Shown: positions 12,805 through 28,685 of the stretch, in pieces | Position numbering within the stretch: the first letter of the stretch is position 1 | Layout: the number at the start of each line of letters is the position of its first letter | Source of the DNA: Deinococcus aerius | GTDB taxonomy: Bacteria; Deinococcota; Deinococci; Deinococcales; Deinococcaceae | Direction: 5' to 3' | NCBI RefSeq assembly: GCF_002897375.1 | Contig: NZ_BFAG01000003.1 | Span: forward strand, 62,001-126,000 | Length of the DNA: 64,000 nucleotides | Translations under genes and position numbers: made by a program | The notes under the pieces: model-generated | The model's database searches: none | Told to the model about the DNA's origin: nothing | What the model saw: only the letters and a program-made list of their open reading frames with translations

Positions 12805-13664
12805 TCACCTCCCCCCTGCGCCCCCGCAGCGTCCTGTTCGCGCCGGGCAACCGCGCGGACCTGATCGCCAAGCTTCCCCGCTCTGAACCCGACGCCGCCG
12901 TTCTCGACCTGGAGGACGCGGTGCCGGGGACCGGGGAGGCGAAGGCTGCCGCCCGCCCGGTCGCCCGCGACGCGGCCCGTGACCTGATCGCCGCCGCGCC
13001 CCACCTCGCCGTGTTCGTGCGGGTGAACGCGGTCCACTCGCCCTTTTTCGAGGAGGACCTGGCTGTGCTGACGCCGGAGCTCGCGGGCGTCGTGGTCCCC
13101 AAGCTGGAATCGGCGGCGGACGTGCGGCGGGTGAAGGAGGCGCTCTCAGCGCGGGGCCTGGACCTCCCCCTCCTCGCCGGGCTGGAGACGGGGGCGGGGG
13201 TCTGGAACGCGCGGGAAATTATGGCGGAAGAGGCTGTGGCCTGGGCCTACTTCGGGGCGGAGGACTACACCACCGACCTGGGAGGCACCCGCACGCCCGG
13301 CAACCTGGAGGTGCTGTACGCCCGCTCCCACGTCGCACTCGCTGCCCGGCTGACCGGGGTTCACGCGCTCGACATTGTGGTGACGAGATTGAACGACGAG
13401 GCCGCCTTCCGGGAGGACGCCACGCAGGGCCGGGCGCTGGGGTACGGCGGCAAACTCTGCATCCACCCGGCGCAGGTGCCCCTCGCGCACGAGTATTTCG
13501 GTCCCACCGAGGCGGAGGCGGAACGCGCCCGCCGCCTACTCGCTGCCGCCCACGCCGCCGCGCGGGAGGGCCGGGGCGCCTTCTCCTTCGAGGGTCAGAT
13601 GGTGGACGAACCCATGCTCGCCAAGGCCCGCGCCATCCTGCACGCCAGGGGGGAACACGTATGA
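12801..13664 (+). CDS. HpcH/HpaI aldolase family protein, CitE/malyl-CoA lyase-like, 287 aa
   Basis: A CoA-ester lyase of the CitE superfamily (citryl-, malyl- or citramalyl-CoA type). Family features: [18 protein letters not shown] at the start, DLEDAVPG (metal or substrate Asp/Glu), [45 protein letters not shown] and [10 protein letters not shown] full citrate lyase operon (citD, citF) is absent, so a malyl-CoA-like role is likelier. The GTG at 12801 has GGAGGAG 6 bases upstream; an alternative in-frame GTG at 12786 lies before that site. A MaoC-type gene follows, suggesting a short-chain acyl-CoA pathway. Confidence 0.88.
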   Translation: MITSPLRPRSVLFAPGNRADLIAKLPRSEPDAAVLDLEDAVPGTGEAKAAARPVARDAARDLIAAAPHLAVFVRVNAVHSPFFEEDLAVLTPELAGVVVPKLESAADVRRVKEALSARGLDLPLLAGLETGAGVWNAREIMAEEAVAWAYFGAEDYTTDLGGTRTPGNLEVLYARSHVALAARLTGVHALDIVVTRLNDEAAFREDATQGRALGYGGKLCIHPAQVPLAHEYFGPTEAEAERARRLLAAAHAAAREGRGAFSFEGQMVDEPMLAKARAILHARGEHV

Positions 13665-13684
13665 GGCGAATTCCGCTCCACTCC

Positions 13685-13713
13685 GGACTTTCCAGGAAAG
13701 CACTGGAAAGTCC
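13685..13713. other. Perfect 10-bp hairpin downstream of the CitE-like gene
   Basis: GGACTTTCCA (13685-13694) and TGGAAAGTCC (13704-13713) form a perfect stem with a 9-base loop, 20 bases after the stop codon. There is no T-tract; it could protect the mRNA 3' end or terminate transcription. Confidence 0.5.
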
Positions 13714-13757
13714 TGCACTTCGCAGAACTCGCCTTCTCTCCTTCTCCCTTCGGTCGG

Positions 13758-13787
13758 GAGTGCTCAGGCCCTCTAGCCTGAGCACTC
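13758..13787. other. Perfect 12-bp hairpin just before the MaoC gene
   Basis: GAGTGCTCAGGC (13758-13769) and GCCTGAGCACTC (13776-13787) form a perfect stem with a 6-base loop, ending one base before the CGGAGG ribosome binding site of the next gene. It could be a terminator for upstream transcription, an operator or a translational control element. Confidence 0.55.
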
Positions 13788-13797
13788 CGGAGGGTTT

Positions 13798-14269
<472 letters not shown>

Positions 14270-14292
<23 letters not shown>

Positions 14293-15640
14293 GGTTTGCC
14301 TGCCCCTCCACTACCTCCCGCCACGAGAGCTTACGCCTGCGCCAGGTGAAGATGGCGACCTTCACGACCTCCTCCAGCACTCGGGCGAGGAGCACGCCCC
14401 ACACGCCCAGGCCCAGCCCGAAGGCGAGGAGCCACGCTAGCGGCAGGCCGACCGCGAAGGCGCTGATCGCGTCCCCCATCAGGACCCCGCGCGTGTCGCT
14501 TCCCGAGGGCAGCACCCCGCCGCCGCGCACCAGGTTCGCAACCTTCACGACCTGCACGGCGGCATTGACCAGGATCGTGGCGAGGGCGATCCGGCGGACC
14601 TCCTCGCCGACACTGGGGTACAGGGCGGGCAAGGCCAGCGCCGAGAGGGCGAACAGCGCGCCGAAGGCCACGCCCGTGATGAGGCCGAACCGCTCCACCG
14701 CCCGGGCCCGCTCCCGTGCCAGCCCGGCGTCCCCCTGGCCGACCGCCTGCCCGATCAGCGCGGTCGCGGCGGGCACCAGACCCGAGGACGCCACGATGAA
14801 GATGCCCTCGATGGTGTACCCGATCTGCACCCCCGCCAGGACCGAGGTGCCCAGCCGGGCGAGAAAGAGCGCGTACAGCAGGTTGCCGCCGCTCCAGGCA
14901 AGCTGGGTGGCGGCCAGGGGCAGCGACAGGTTCAGCAGTTCGCCGATCAGGACCCGGCCCCCGCGCCCCAGACCCGACCACGCCGGGGCGATGACGCCGC
15001 GCGGCCCGTACAGGAACCAGCCCAGCAGGACCACCCGCAGCGCCTGCCCGGCGAGTGCGCCCCAGGCCGCGCCGACCAGCCCCAGACGGGGAAACCCGGC
15101 GAACCCACGCACCAGCGCGTACCCCACGGCCACGTTCACCGCCGCCGCGAAGAAGGTGGCGACCATGGGAATGCGGGGCCGCTCCAGCGAGCGCAGGACG
15201 TTGCCCGCGACCACGCTGAGAACGATCAGGGGCACGCCCAGCAGCGCGACCTGGAAAAAGGGCGTGGCGGCCTCCGACAGGTCCGCCGGGGCGCCCAGGG
15301 CGGCCAGCACCGGACGCGCGAATGTGTGCAACACGGCGACCAGGACGAGCGTGACGGCGGTGGAGAGCAGCAGCGCCGTGCCCGCCGTCCGCGCCACCGC
15401 TTCCCGGTCCCCGGCCCCGTACGCGCGGGCGACGATGATGCCCGCCCCGGAGCCCAGGGTCGCCAGCGTGAAGATCGCCATCATGGTGACGTTGTTGGAA
15501 AAGCCGACCGCCGCCACCGCCGTCGCGCCCAGGGTCGCCACGATGAGTTGGGCCAGAAAATTGAACAGCAGTTGGATGACCGCCTCGAAACTCGCGGGCA
15601 GGGCCAGCCGCAGGATGTCGCGTAGATGAGCGCCGAGCAC
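14270..15640 (-). CDS. MATE family efflux transporter, 456 aa
   Basis: A cation-coupled multidrug and toxin exporter of the inner membrane. It has about 12 hydrophobic helices and the two-fold MATE organisation, starting [20 protein letters not shown], with GFSNNVTMM and [12 protein letters not shown] in the first half and [10 protein letters not shown] in the second. The start is a GTG at 15640 with a strong AGGAGG 7-8 bases upstream. It is divergent from the Gfo/Idh gene and converges on the MaoC gene. The substrate cannot be inferred. Confidence 0.9.
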
Positions 15641-15784
15641 AGGAAAACCTCCTGGGGCACTCTATGCGAGGACCCTTCCCGGCACTTGTCAGATATCTGA
15701 GCGAATGCTCAACAGTCCACGGCCGAGTCTGCCTGGGCAAGACAGCAACGAAAAGAACGTTCCCGGAGGGTGTATCTCCTGGGT

Positions 15785-16918
15785 ATGCCTGAACGACTCC
15801 GGGTCGCCATCGTGGGCAGCGCCGCCCGCTCCGACTACCTCTATGGCCCGCTCGTGCGTGGCCTGACCGATCAGGTCGAACTCGTCGGCGTGTGGGGCCG
15901 CAGCGAAGGATCGGCGCGTCGGCTGGGGGAAAGCCTGGGAACGCCCTGGTTCACGGACCTGGCCACGCTGATGCGGGAGACGGGGGCACAGATCGGCATC
16001 GTCTCGGTGGCCTACGCGGCCAACGGGCAGGTCGGGCTGATGGCGGTCGAGCACGGGCTGCACGTCCTGCTGGAAACACCCATAGCCCATGATCTGGCCG
16101 AGGCGGACGCGATCATCCGGGCGGCCAAGAGCCGGAGCCTCAAGGTCGAGGTGGCCGAGCAGTTCCACCGCCGCCCGCTGGAACAGATCAAATTGAAGCT
16201 GATTCAGTCGGGGGTGTTCGGGCGGGTCTACTCCTCCTTCAACGACTTCGCGGGGCACGGTTACCACGGCGTGAGCGTGATGCGGAGCTACCTGGGCTTT
16301 GACGCCCGGCCCGTGCGGGTGGTCGGGCTGGTGCGGGACTACCACCTGGCGCCCCACTGGTCATTCCTGGCGAACACCCGGGGCGAGCGCACCGAGACGC
16401 AGGAACATGGCCTGGTCGAGTTCGAGGGCGGGCAGATCGGCGTCTTCCACTGGACGAGCGTGGGCTACGACTCGGCCCTGCGCTGGTGGCGCTCCAGCCG
16501 CTTCCTGGCGGAAAAGGGCATGGGGATCACGGTCGGCCTGGGTCACGACCTCGACGAACGCCTGAGCCTGCTGACCCCCGACGGCGAGGCGCCGCAGTTC
16601 ATTACCCTGGAGCGGCGCCTGGAACGCAACGACGGCGGGGCGCTGCGCTCCATCGTCGCCCACACGGATGATCCGGTCCATCCCACCGCCATTTGGGAAA
16701 ACCCCTTCCAGCCCGCCCGCAAGGGCCACGGCCCCCAGTGGCACGACGACGAGATCGGGGTGGCGAGTTGCCTGATGAGCCTGGTCGACGCGGTGCGGAC
16801 CGGGAGTCAACCGACGTACGGGGCCGAACAGGCGCGGCTGGACCAGGAAATTGTGCTGGCATTGCAGCGGTCGTCGCAGCTTGGCGGGCAGCCGGTGGAG
16901 TTGCCTTTGGAGCGGTGA
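15785..16918 (+). CDS. Gfo/Idh/MocA family oxidoreductase, 377 aa
   Basis: An NAD(P)-dependent dehydrogenase of sugar or inositol type. The N-terminal Rossmann fold begins RVAIVGSAARSDYLYGPLVR, with the family lysine region replaced by the segment VLLETPIAHDLAEADAIIRA. The C-terminal domain includes EVAEQFHRRPLEQIK, HGYHGVSVMRSYLG and an active-site-like HDDEIGVASCLMS. The canonical EKP motif reads ETP here, so catalysis may differ. The start could be GTG 15770 or ATG 15785; a GGAGGG at 15763-15768 is poorly spaced for either. Substrate unknown. Confidence 0.85.
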   Translation: MPERLRVAIVGSAARSDYLYGPLVRGLTDQVELVGVWGRSEGSARRLGESLGTPWFTDLATLMRETGAQIGIVSVAYAANGQVGLMAVEHGLHVLLETPIAHDLAEADAIIRAAKSRSLKVEVAEQFHRRPLEQIKLKLIQSGVFGRVYSSFNDFAGHGYHGVSVMRSYLGFDARPVRVVGLVRDYHLAPHWSFLANTRGERTETQEHGLVEFEGGQIGVFHWTSVGYDSALRWWRSSRFLAEKGMGITVGLGHDLDERLSLLTPDGEAPQFITLERRLERNDGGALRSIVAHTDDPVHPTAIWENPFQPARKGHGPQWHDDEIGVASCLMSLVDAVRTGSQPTYGAEQARLDQEIVLALQRSSQLGGQPVELPLER

Positions 16919-17042
16919 GGGGAACTGGCACCTGCCCCCTCGCAGTTGGAGAGCTGTGTTCCTTCCTGCTCAGGAGCGCAGGCGGTGCCTGCCACCCCCT
17001 CTGCGAGCAGCTCCGCGAGTCCCGGCCTCCCCCACGAGGGGT
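16919..17042. other. Intergenic stretch without a gene, before a dispersed repeat
   Basis: No plausible gene is seen. The end of the stretch (CCTCCCCCACGAGGGG near 17030-17043) is a GC-rich hairpin-like motif that also precedes the second copy of the dispersed repeat near 60546. Confidence 0.4.
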
Positions 17043-17262
17043 AACAACGCCAAAGCTATAGCTCTTTGAAAACTGTCTATTGTGGACGGCCTATTCCCGC
17101 CAACAGCTCGCACTCGCACCGCCTTCACCCCGCCTTGCTCGCGCAGCGAGACGGTGGGCCCGCAGCTCAGCAAGCAGCAAGATCAAACATTCCGCGTGAA
17201 GGAGGACGGCCACAGGCGCGATGGGCGAGCCCCTTGCCGAGCGCAGTGGAAAACTCCCCCCT
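17043..17262. repeat. Dispersed ~220-bp repeat, copy 1
   Basis: This segment aligns along its length with 60568-60788. Shared blocks include GTCTATTG, GGACGGCC, CTCGCACCGCCTTCACC, CTCGCGCAGCGAGACGGTGG, AGCAAGATCAAAC and TTGCCGAGCGCAG. Both copies lie in intergenic DNA. A ~70-codon frame stays open in both, but has no start signal and looks incidental. Probably a degenerate noncoding mobile repeat. Confidence 0.75.
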
Positions 17263-17392
17263 CCACCAAGAGGAGAGACACGTAGGCGAGCTTGGCGTCA
17301 ACGCGCGGGCCGCCCCGCGCGGCGGAGACGTGGCCCCCGGTGGGGGCAGGGGGGGTGGGGGCAAGGTCAGCGACTCGGAGCCAACAACCCCC
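17263..17392. other. Intergenic tail after the dispersed repeat
   Basis: G/C-run-rich sequence (CCCCGGTGGGGGCAGGGGGG) with no gene seen; it resembles low-complexity flanks of the second repeat copy and ends at the stop of the aldo/keto reductase gene. Confidence 0.35.
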
Positions 17393-18373
17393 TCAATCCG
17401 CCGCGTTGTACCAATTCCGCTCCCAGCGGTGCCCGTACAGCTTCTGCACCTGCTCGGCGGGAAGCCCCCGCCCATCGGCAAGGACAGCGTTACGCTCCAC
17501 GTTCCGCACGCTCCTCATTCCCACGATGACCGTGCTGACGGCTGGGTGACTCAACACGAACCGCAGCGCCGTCTCCGGCAGTTGCTCCGTCGTGATCCCC
17601 AGGTCCGACTCGATGGCACGCAGGTGCTCCTGCAATTCCGTCTTGCGGTTGCCGCCAAAGTAGTTGTTGCGCCAGTCACCCTGCGGAAAGGTCGTCTCCG
17701 GCGTGATGTGCCCGGTCAGGCTCCCCTCGTCGAGCGCGACACGGACAATGACCCCGACCCCATTCGCCTGGCAGGCGTCGAGCAGGCGGTCCTGCGGCGA
17801 CTGATCGAAGACGTTGTAGATGACCTGCACCGTCTCTACCGCGCCCGCCTCGACAGCCTTGACGGCGTTGTCCGGCTGGTGGTCGTTGATGGAGATACCG
17901 AAGTGCCGGATCTTGCCGTCGCGCTTGAGCTGCGCCGCCGCGTCCTGCCAGTCCCCCTGCCCCAGCCAAGAGTCGTTCCAGACGTGAAGCTGCTGCACAT
18001 CGATGGCGGGCAGGCCGAGGCGTTCCAGGCTGGCCTCGGTCATGCGGATCATGTACTCGCCCGGGAAGGCCTGGTCGGCGGTCGTTCCCGGCGCGGCGGG
18101 CCACTGCCCGTTCTTGGGGCTGATCTTGGTGGCGACATAAATACCCGGATTGTCGCGAACCACCTGGCCCACCAGCCGCTCGCTGTGGCCGTTCCCGTAC
18201 CCCATCGCCGTGTCGATGAAGTTGCCGCCCAGTTCAATGTAGCGGCGCAGGGCGTTCAGGCTCTCGTCGTCCTGCGCCCCCTTCCACATGTCGGCCCCGA
18301 TGCCCCACGCCCCGTAGCCGATCTCGGTCACCTGCAGGCCGGTGCGGCCCAGCGCCCTCTTGTGCATAGCCAT
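17393..18373 (-). CDS. Aldo/keto reductase, 326 aa
   Basis: An NADPH-dependent oxidoreductase with a TIM barrel. The catalytic tetrad is visible: Asp and Tyr in [15 protein letters not shown], Lys in [10 protein letters not shown], and His in [11 protein letters not shown]. The C-terminal cofactor segment is [20 protein letters not shown] 18373 is chosen over an upstream GTG because TAGCGT lies exactly 7 bases before it. Substrate unknown. Confidence 0.9.
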   Translation of the reverse strand: MAMHKRALGRTGLQVTEIGYGAWGIGADMWKGAQDDESLNALRRYIELGGNFIDTAMGYGNGHSERLVGQVVRDNPGIYVATKISPKNGQWPAAPGTTADQAFPGEYMIRMTEASLERLGLPAIDVQQLHVWNDSWLGQGDWQDAAAQLKRDGKIRHFGISINDHQPDNAVKAVEAGAVETVQVIYNVFDQSPQDRLLDACQANGVGVIVRVALDEGSLTGHITPETTFPQGDWRNNYFGGNRKTELQEHLRAIESDLGITTEQLPETALRFVLSHPAVSTVIVGMRSVRNVERNAVLADGRGLPAEQVQKLYGHRWERNWYNAAD

Positions 18374-18380
18374 ACCCGCC

Positions 18381-18386
18381 ACGCTA
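18381..18386 (-). promoter_or_regulatory. -10 box TAGCGT for the aldo/keto reductase (leaderless)
   Basis: On the minus strand TAGCGT is followed after 7 bases by the ATG at 18373. Confidence 0.45.
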
Positions 18387-18486
18387 CGCCCGGACTTGGG
18401 GGGAGGGCATGAGCGGGGGCTTCATAGAGGCAGCAGAAACGTGCCCTATTCGCCTTCTAATTGAAAGGTTTACTATTGTTTTTTCT

Positions 18487-20102
<1,616 letters not shown>

Positions 20103-20140
20103 ACGGCGTCAGGCGTTCGGCGTGCTGGAATAGCCCCCAG

Positions 20141-20949
20141 ATGACCTCGACCGAGACATCCGCCCGTTATCGCGTCCTCTCCCCGCCCGGCTCCGGGGGC
20201 GGCAAAACCGTCACCGTCTTCCCCGACGCCTCCGGCGACCTCCAGGCGCGTGCGGCGGGGTCCGGCACCCCCCTCTCCGTCTTCATCGAGTCGGCGGACG
20301 CGGCGGGCGTCACGCTCCGGGTCTTTACCCCCACCCGCGAGAAGGGCAGTTCGGACTCCGGGGCGCTCGCGGCCCTCTCCTTCCTGCAAGCTCAGGGCGC
20401 CGTGCTCGACGTGGTGGACGTGACGATGGGCGGGGAAGTCGTGCCCGCGCAACTGTGCGGCGGCGAGTGGCTGCTGCGCCAGGGGGACGTGACGGTGCGG
20501 GAGGTGGGGGCAGACCTCTCCCCCATCGGCCTGACGGGGGGAACCGCGTGGATCGCCTCGGCGGGGCGCCCGAACCTGGCCGTGGAGGTCCCCGACCTGG
20601 CCACACTGGACGACTTCGCCCCGGATGTGGACGCCATCGCCTCCCTGAACCGGACGACCGACACGACGGGCCTGATCCTCTTCACGATGGGCGGGCCGAA
20701 CCGGGCGGACGTGAGCTTCCGGGCGTTCGGGCCGCTGAGGGGCTTTCAGGAGGACGGGGCGAGCAGCAACATGTTCGCCTGCCTCGTCGGGGTGCTGGGG
20801 GACCTGGGACGGCTCCCCACGACCACGAACATGATTCGGGGGGCACAGCGGAGACTAGGGGCTCCCTCGCGGCTGACGGCCCAGTTCACGCTCGAACCGG
20901 ATGGCGTGTCGGACGTGTGGGTGGGGGGCCGGGCGGAGCGGCTGGACTC

Positions 20950-20953
<4 letters not shown>
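20141..20953 (+). CDS. PhzF-like family protein, divergent, 270 aa
   Basis: The overall pattern resembles the PhzF isomerase fold (two diaminopimelate-epimerase-like halves): VFIESADAAGVTLRVFTPTR with a following SSDSGALAALSFLQ in place of the usual CGHATLAA, and FRAFGPLRGFQEDGASSNMF in place of the EDPATGSA motif. The N-terminal segment that carries the catalytic glutamate in PhzF is not recognisable, so activity is uncertain. The ATG at 20141 is used because the upstream extension runs through the previous gene in another frame. The stop overlaps the BenE-type start (GTGA), suggesting coupled expression. Confidence 0.6.
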
Positions 20954-22128
<1,175 letters not shown>

Positions 22129-22158
22129 GCGCGTCGCCTCCCGCCCACGGCTCCCCTT

Positions 22159-22164
22159 TAGACT
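22159..22164 (+). promoter_or_regulatory. -10 box TAGACT for the class V aminotransferase (leaderless)
   Basis: TAGACT is followed after 7 bases by the ATG at 22172; no Shine-Dalgarno is seen. Confidence 0.5.
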
Positions 22165-22171
22165 GCCCCGC

Positions 22172-23356
<1,185 letters not shown>

Positions 23357-23427
23357 GGGAGAGCGGCCTGAAGACCCGTTGGGCGAATGGAGGCGGCTCC
23401 CTCACCCCGCCCTGTTGCAATGTCCCC

Positions 23428-23595
23428 ATGACGACGGGGGGCGAGACGACAGGCGAGGGCAGCGAGAGCCTTGAGGTGCGGAAGGCCCGTGTTCGGCAGA
23501 TGATCGACGAGGGCCGCGAGGAGGAGCTGTCCGAGGAGGATTACCGGTTCGCGGGGGGGAACGGCCTGCTGGAGGAGGGCCTGGCGGAGGCTTGA
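23428..23595 (+). CDS. Small acidic hypothetical protein, 55 aa
   Basis: A short ORF beginning M-T-T-G-G-E and containing a charged helical stretch (LEVRKARVRQMIDEGREEEL followed by SEEDYRFAGG). It is acidic and soluble. A TGCAAT box lies 6 bases before the ATG, the leaderless layout. No family is recognised. It ends shortly before a palindromic sequence separating it from the convergent transglutaminase-like gene. Confidence 0.5.
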   Translation: MTTGGETTGEGSESLEVRKARVRQMIDEGREEELSEEDYRFAGGNGLLEEGLAEA

Positions 23596-23620
23596 GGACG
23601 GGTCTTCCTGGAGCACGGAC

Positions 23621-23640
23621 TCTGGGAAGGGCGCCTTCCA
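23621..23640. terminator. Imperfect hairpin between convergent genes
   Basis: CTGGGAAGG-GCG-CCTTCCAG forms an 8-bp stem with one bulged base, in the gap between the small acidic gene (stop at 23595) and the convergent transglutaminase-like gene (stop at 23662). No strong T-tract, so function is tentative. Confidence 0.35.
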
Positions 23641-23661
23641 GTCTTGCCGTGCATCAGCCTT

Positions 23662-24567
23662 TTAAAACCGTGGCCTCGGCGGGTCGTCCAGCGTCATCCG
23701 CTCGTCGGTCTCGTCGGCCCAGACGAGCATGTTCGTCAGGCGGGCGGACCCGAAGGTGGTGGCGAAGGCCACGTCGCTCGCGTCGCGGCCCTGGGCGATC
23801 AGCACGCGGCCGATGCGGGGGACGTTGTGGCGGGCGTCGAAGGTGCGCCACTGCCCGTCCAGGAACGCCTCGAACCAGGCGTGGAAGTCCATGGGAACGT
23901 CGCCGGAGTCGAACTCGATGTCGGGCAGGTAGCCGCACACGTAGCGGGCGGGGATGTTCAGCGCGCGGCAGAAGGCGACCCCCATGTGGGCGAAGTCGCG
24001 GCACACGGCCCGCTTGCTGTCCAGTGCCTGGCGGGCGGTCGTGCTGGAATTGCTGCCCGAGGCGTACACGCACTCGTCTTGCAGGAAGTCGCAGATCGCC
24101 TGGACCTGCGCCCAGCCCCCCTGAATGTTGCCGAAGCGGGTCCACGCCTCGCTGCTCACCAGGTCGCTGTCCACGTAGCGGCTGGGGAGGAGGTACGTGA
24201 TCGTCTCGTCAGGCAACTCCTCCACCAGATGCTTGCGGAGGTTGGGGAGGACGGGATCGGGCCTGCGCGTTACCTCCGCGATCAGGTCGTGGCCGATGGT
24301 GAACTGCCCGGGCTCGGCGAGCGTGCGCCAGACGAGGTTGCCGTGCGTGTCGGTGTAGGTGTGGATGCCCGCCGCCGCGCCCAGGGGCCGCTGGTCGAGG
24401 ATGCGCTGGCGGGTGCCCGTGGCACCCAGACGGTCCTGCGGCTGCACCACGAACAGCATGGGGGTGGCGTACGGCACGTCGAAGGTGAGGGAAAAGCCCG
24501 CCCGGACGCGAGTGGGCTGGTCAATCGGGGTGGCCCCGGGGTCAGTCTGAACGTCGGGCTGGGGCAT
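23662..24567 (-). CDS. Transglutaminase-like domain protein, 301 aa
   Basis: The papain-like transglutaminase core is intact: Cys in [20 protein letters not shown] (near residue 188), His in [15 protein letters not shown] (near 229), and Asp in [18 protein letters not shown] (near 244). The N-terminal ~130 residues form the beta domain common in bacterial members, which act as proteases or amide hydrolases. No signal peptide is evident. The ATG at 24567 has CAAACT 7 bases upstream, a variant of the leaderless -10 box. Confidence 0.87.
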   Translation of the reverse strand: MPQPDVQTDPGATPIDQPTRVRAGFSLTFDVPYATPMLFVVQPQDRLGATGTRQRILDQRPLGAAAGIHTYTDTHGNLVWRTLAEPGQFTIGHDLIAEVTRRPDPVLPNLRKHLVEELPDETITYLLPSRYVDSDLVSSEAWTRFGNIQGGWAQVQAICDFLQDECVYASGSNSSTTARQALDSKRAVCRDFAHMGVAFCRALNIPARYVCGYLPDIEFDSGDVPMDFHAWFEAFLDGQWRTFDARHNVPRIGRVLIAQGRDASDVAFATTFGSARLTNMLVWADETDERMTLDDPPRPRF

Positions 24568-24574
24568 ACCGTTC

Positions 24575-24580
24575 AGTTTG
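24575..24580 (-). promoter_or_regulatory. -10-like CAAACT for the transglutaminase-like gene
   Basis: On the minus strand CAAACT lies 7 bases before the ATG at 24567; the same variant box precedes the Nudix gene at 60859. Confidence 0.35.
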
Positions 24581-24654
24581 CCGCGCGGTACCGGCGGGGT
24601 GGGTGTGAAGTCTATTTCGGGCGGCCCTCATGCAGCCGGGCGCGGGAGGGGCGC

Positions 24655-24660
24655 TACCCT
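24655..24660 (+). promoter_or_regulatory. -10 box TACCCT for the DUF255 gene (leaderless)
   Basis: TACCCT is followed after 6 bases (GCCCCC) by the ATG at 24667, with no Shine-Dalgarno. Confidence 0.55.
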
Positions 24661-24666
24661 GCCCCC

Positions 24667-26700
<2,034 letters not shown>

Positions 26701-26704
26701 CGGG

Positions 26705-27997
26705 CTACTTGAGGGCGGCTTCTAGAACAGGGTCAATGCCCTTCAGGTAGTCGGCGTAGGTCAGGGTCACGGGCACATCGGGTTGCAGGAGGCCGTCGCC
26801 GAGTTCGGGGGCGTTTCTGAAGAGGTAGGTGCTGTACCGAATCTGGAGCCCGGAATTGGGGAGGGTGAAGGATTGTACCTGTCCATAAGAGGTCAGGTTC
26901 TCGCCGGGCGGTTCCCCATACAGCCGGGCACCCAGCACCTTGAGCTGGACGGCGTTCATCAGGGCGCTGGAGTAGGTGTGGCGGTCCATCAAAACGGCGA
27001 TCTTCCCCTTGCTGCCCATTCCGAAGCCGCGAGCCCTAAGGCCATCCAGCAGAGGCTGAATCACGGGGGAGTCTCCCCCACCATTGCCCCGCAGGTCCAC
27101 GACAACCCGGCGGTTTCCCACCTTCATCGCATCCACTTTCACCAATAGCACCCGCGCCACCTGGGCAAAGGCCGGGGCATCCTCGCAGCTCAGGTAGCGT
27201 AGATAAACGGTGTGGTCATCGGGATAATCCAGCCAGTACGGTTCCACGCCGTGAGACTCGGCCAGAGTCAAGGGGGCCTCGACCACCTGCCAGTCTGCCT
27301 GTGCCTGGGATGGCGTCTGGGGCTGGAGCTTCAGCGTCAGCCGATCACCCGAGGGCCGGGCGAAGGTGAACTGTCCGGCCTTCAGCCCCAGGAACTGCTG
27401 CACGTCGGGGCGAAGCAGCGCGTCCCGCGCCCCGGCCCGGCCATCCCATTCGGAATCATGGGATACCACCGCGAGGGCACGCCGCACCGCCTCCTCCAGC
27501 GGGAGGCCGCCCACCTCCAGAACGCGCAGACCGAGGGCGGCCCGGGCATTGCCCTTGGCAGCAACGGCCCGCAGTTCCTCCCCAAACCAGCGCAGTTGTA
27601 GAGGATAGATCGGAAGCCCGGTGTCCACCCGGGTATGCCCGTCCCCAATCGCCGCCACCAACTCCATCACGCCCACCGTCATCTGCTCGTCGGTGAGGGT
27701 GCCCGCGCGGGCCGCGAGCGCGTCCACCATGCCCTCCCACTTCTCGCGGCTGATGGCATGAAAGGCGTTGACGTGCAGACGGGGCAGTTCCGTCTTGAGG
27801 AAGGCGAGGTCCTGCCGCCAGCGGCCCTCACGGGTTGGCGGCGTGGAAGGGGTGCGGCCCTGGTTCGTCAGGAGTCCAACTTCTTCAGGAAGCGCGCCTT
27901 GCCCCGGTTGGGCCGAGACTTCCCCCGCCCCCAGGGCCAGGACCCCGAGCAGACCCAGAATCAGCCGCCTCCGCGTTTCCTCGCCGCCCACCGCCAT
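26705..27997 (-). CDS. S41 family (C-terminal processing-type) peptidase, secreted, 430 aa
   Basis: A signal peptide is present (RRRLILGLLGVLALGAGEVSA). The C-terminal half has the tail-specific protease core: RRVVVDLRGNGGGDSPVIQP, then the catalytic serine region AVLMDRHTYSSALMNAVQLK. No PDZ domain is recognised, so it belongs with PDZ-less S41 hydrolases of the envelope. The start ATG at 27997 has GGAGGTGA about 7 bases upstream. It lies 4 bases after the rpiA stop, so it is probably in the bcp-rpiA operon. Confidence 0.88.
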   Translation of the reverse strand: MAVGGEETRRRLILGLLGVLALGAGEVSAQPGQGALPEEVGLLTNQGRTPSTPPTREGRWRQDLAFLKTELPRLHVNAFHAISREKWEGMVDALAARAGTLTDEQMTVGVMELVAAIGDGHTRVDTGLPIYPLQLRWFGEELRAVAAKGNARAALGLRVLEVGGLPLEEAVRRALAVVSHDSEWDGRAGARDALLRPDVQQFLGLKAGQFTFARPSGDRLTLKLQPQTPSQAQADWQVVEAPLTLAESHGVEPYWLDYPDDHTVYLRYLSCEDAPAFAQVARVLLVKVDAMKVGNRRVVVDLRGNGGGDSPVIQPLLDGLRARGFGMGSKGKIAVLMDRHTYSSALMNAVQLKVLGARLYGEPPGENLTSYGQVQSFTLPNSGLQIRYSTYLFRNAPELGDGLLQPDVPVTLTYADYLKGIDPVLEAALK

Positions 27998-28001
27998 CCC
28001 T

Positions 28002-28685
28002 TCACCTCCCCAGTTCCCGCACCCCTTCCGGCGCGGCCACGAACGCCAGTTCCGCCATCCCCAGGAAGAAGCCCGTCTCTACCACCCCCAGCGTGCCCTT
28101 GAGCTGCCTTTCCAATGTGGCCGGGTCGAAGCTCTGCGGAAGCTGCGCGTCATAGATGTAGTTGCCGTTGTCGGTGACGTAGGGCTGCGCGCCCGGCTGT
28201 CTCAGCCGCCCACCGGGGACAAGCCCCCGCAGCCGCTCGATGGTGGACAAGAAACCGAAGCGGGCGATCTCGACCGGGAGGGGCGCCTTCTCCCCCAGCC
28301 GGGTCACGACCTTGGTGTGGTCGGCGATGATGACGAGCCGCCGCGCCTGCACCTCGGTCAGCTTCTCGCGCAGCAGCGCCCCGCCCAGCCCCTTGATGAG
28401 GTTGAGCCCCGGGTCGATCTCGTCCGCCCCGTCGATGGCGAGGTCGAGCGGGCGGGGGTCGAGCGGCTCGACCGGGATGCCGAGTTGCCGGGCCAGGGCT
28501 TCCGAGGCGTCGCTCGTCGCCACACCGACAATGTCCCGCAGGTCCCCGGACGCCACCCGCTCCCCGATGGCGAGGATGGCGTACTTGGCGGTGCTGCCGG
28601 TGCCCAGCCCGACCCGCATCCCGCTTCTCACGAGGGTGACGGCGCGGCGGGCGGCCTCCTCCTTCAGCCGTTCGAGATCAGCCAT
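28002..28685 (-). CDS. rpiA: Ribose-5-phosphate isomerase A, 227 aa
   Basis: Interconverts ribose 5-phosphate and ribulose 5-phosphate in the pentose phosphate pathway. Signatures: MRVGLGTGSTAKYAI, the catalytic DLAIDGADEIDPGLNLIKGLGG segment (quoted in part: LDLAIDGADEIDP), and GGALLREKL with the catalytic glutamate near residue 106. Standard length. The start overlaps the bcp stop by 8 bases, so the two are co-transcribed. Confidence 0.95.
   Translation of the reverse strand: MADLERLKEEAARRAVTLVRSGMRVGLGTGSTAKYAILAIGERVASGDLRDIVGVATSDASEALARQLGIPVEPLDPRPLDLAIDGADEIDPGLNLIKGLGGALLREKLTEVQARRLVIIADHTKVVTRLGEKAPLPVEIARFGFLSTIERLRGLVPGGRLRQPGAQPYVTDNGNYIYDAQLPQSFDPATLERQLKGTLGVVETGFFLGMAELAFVAAPEGVRELGR

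Noticed and set aside
23644..24666. N-terminal extension of the DUF255 gene frame back to 23644
   Set aside because: It is antisense to the transglutaminase-like gene; the family start [14 protein letters not shown] at 24667 has its own leaderless promoter.
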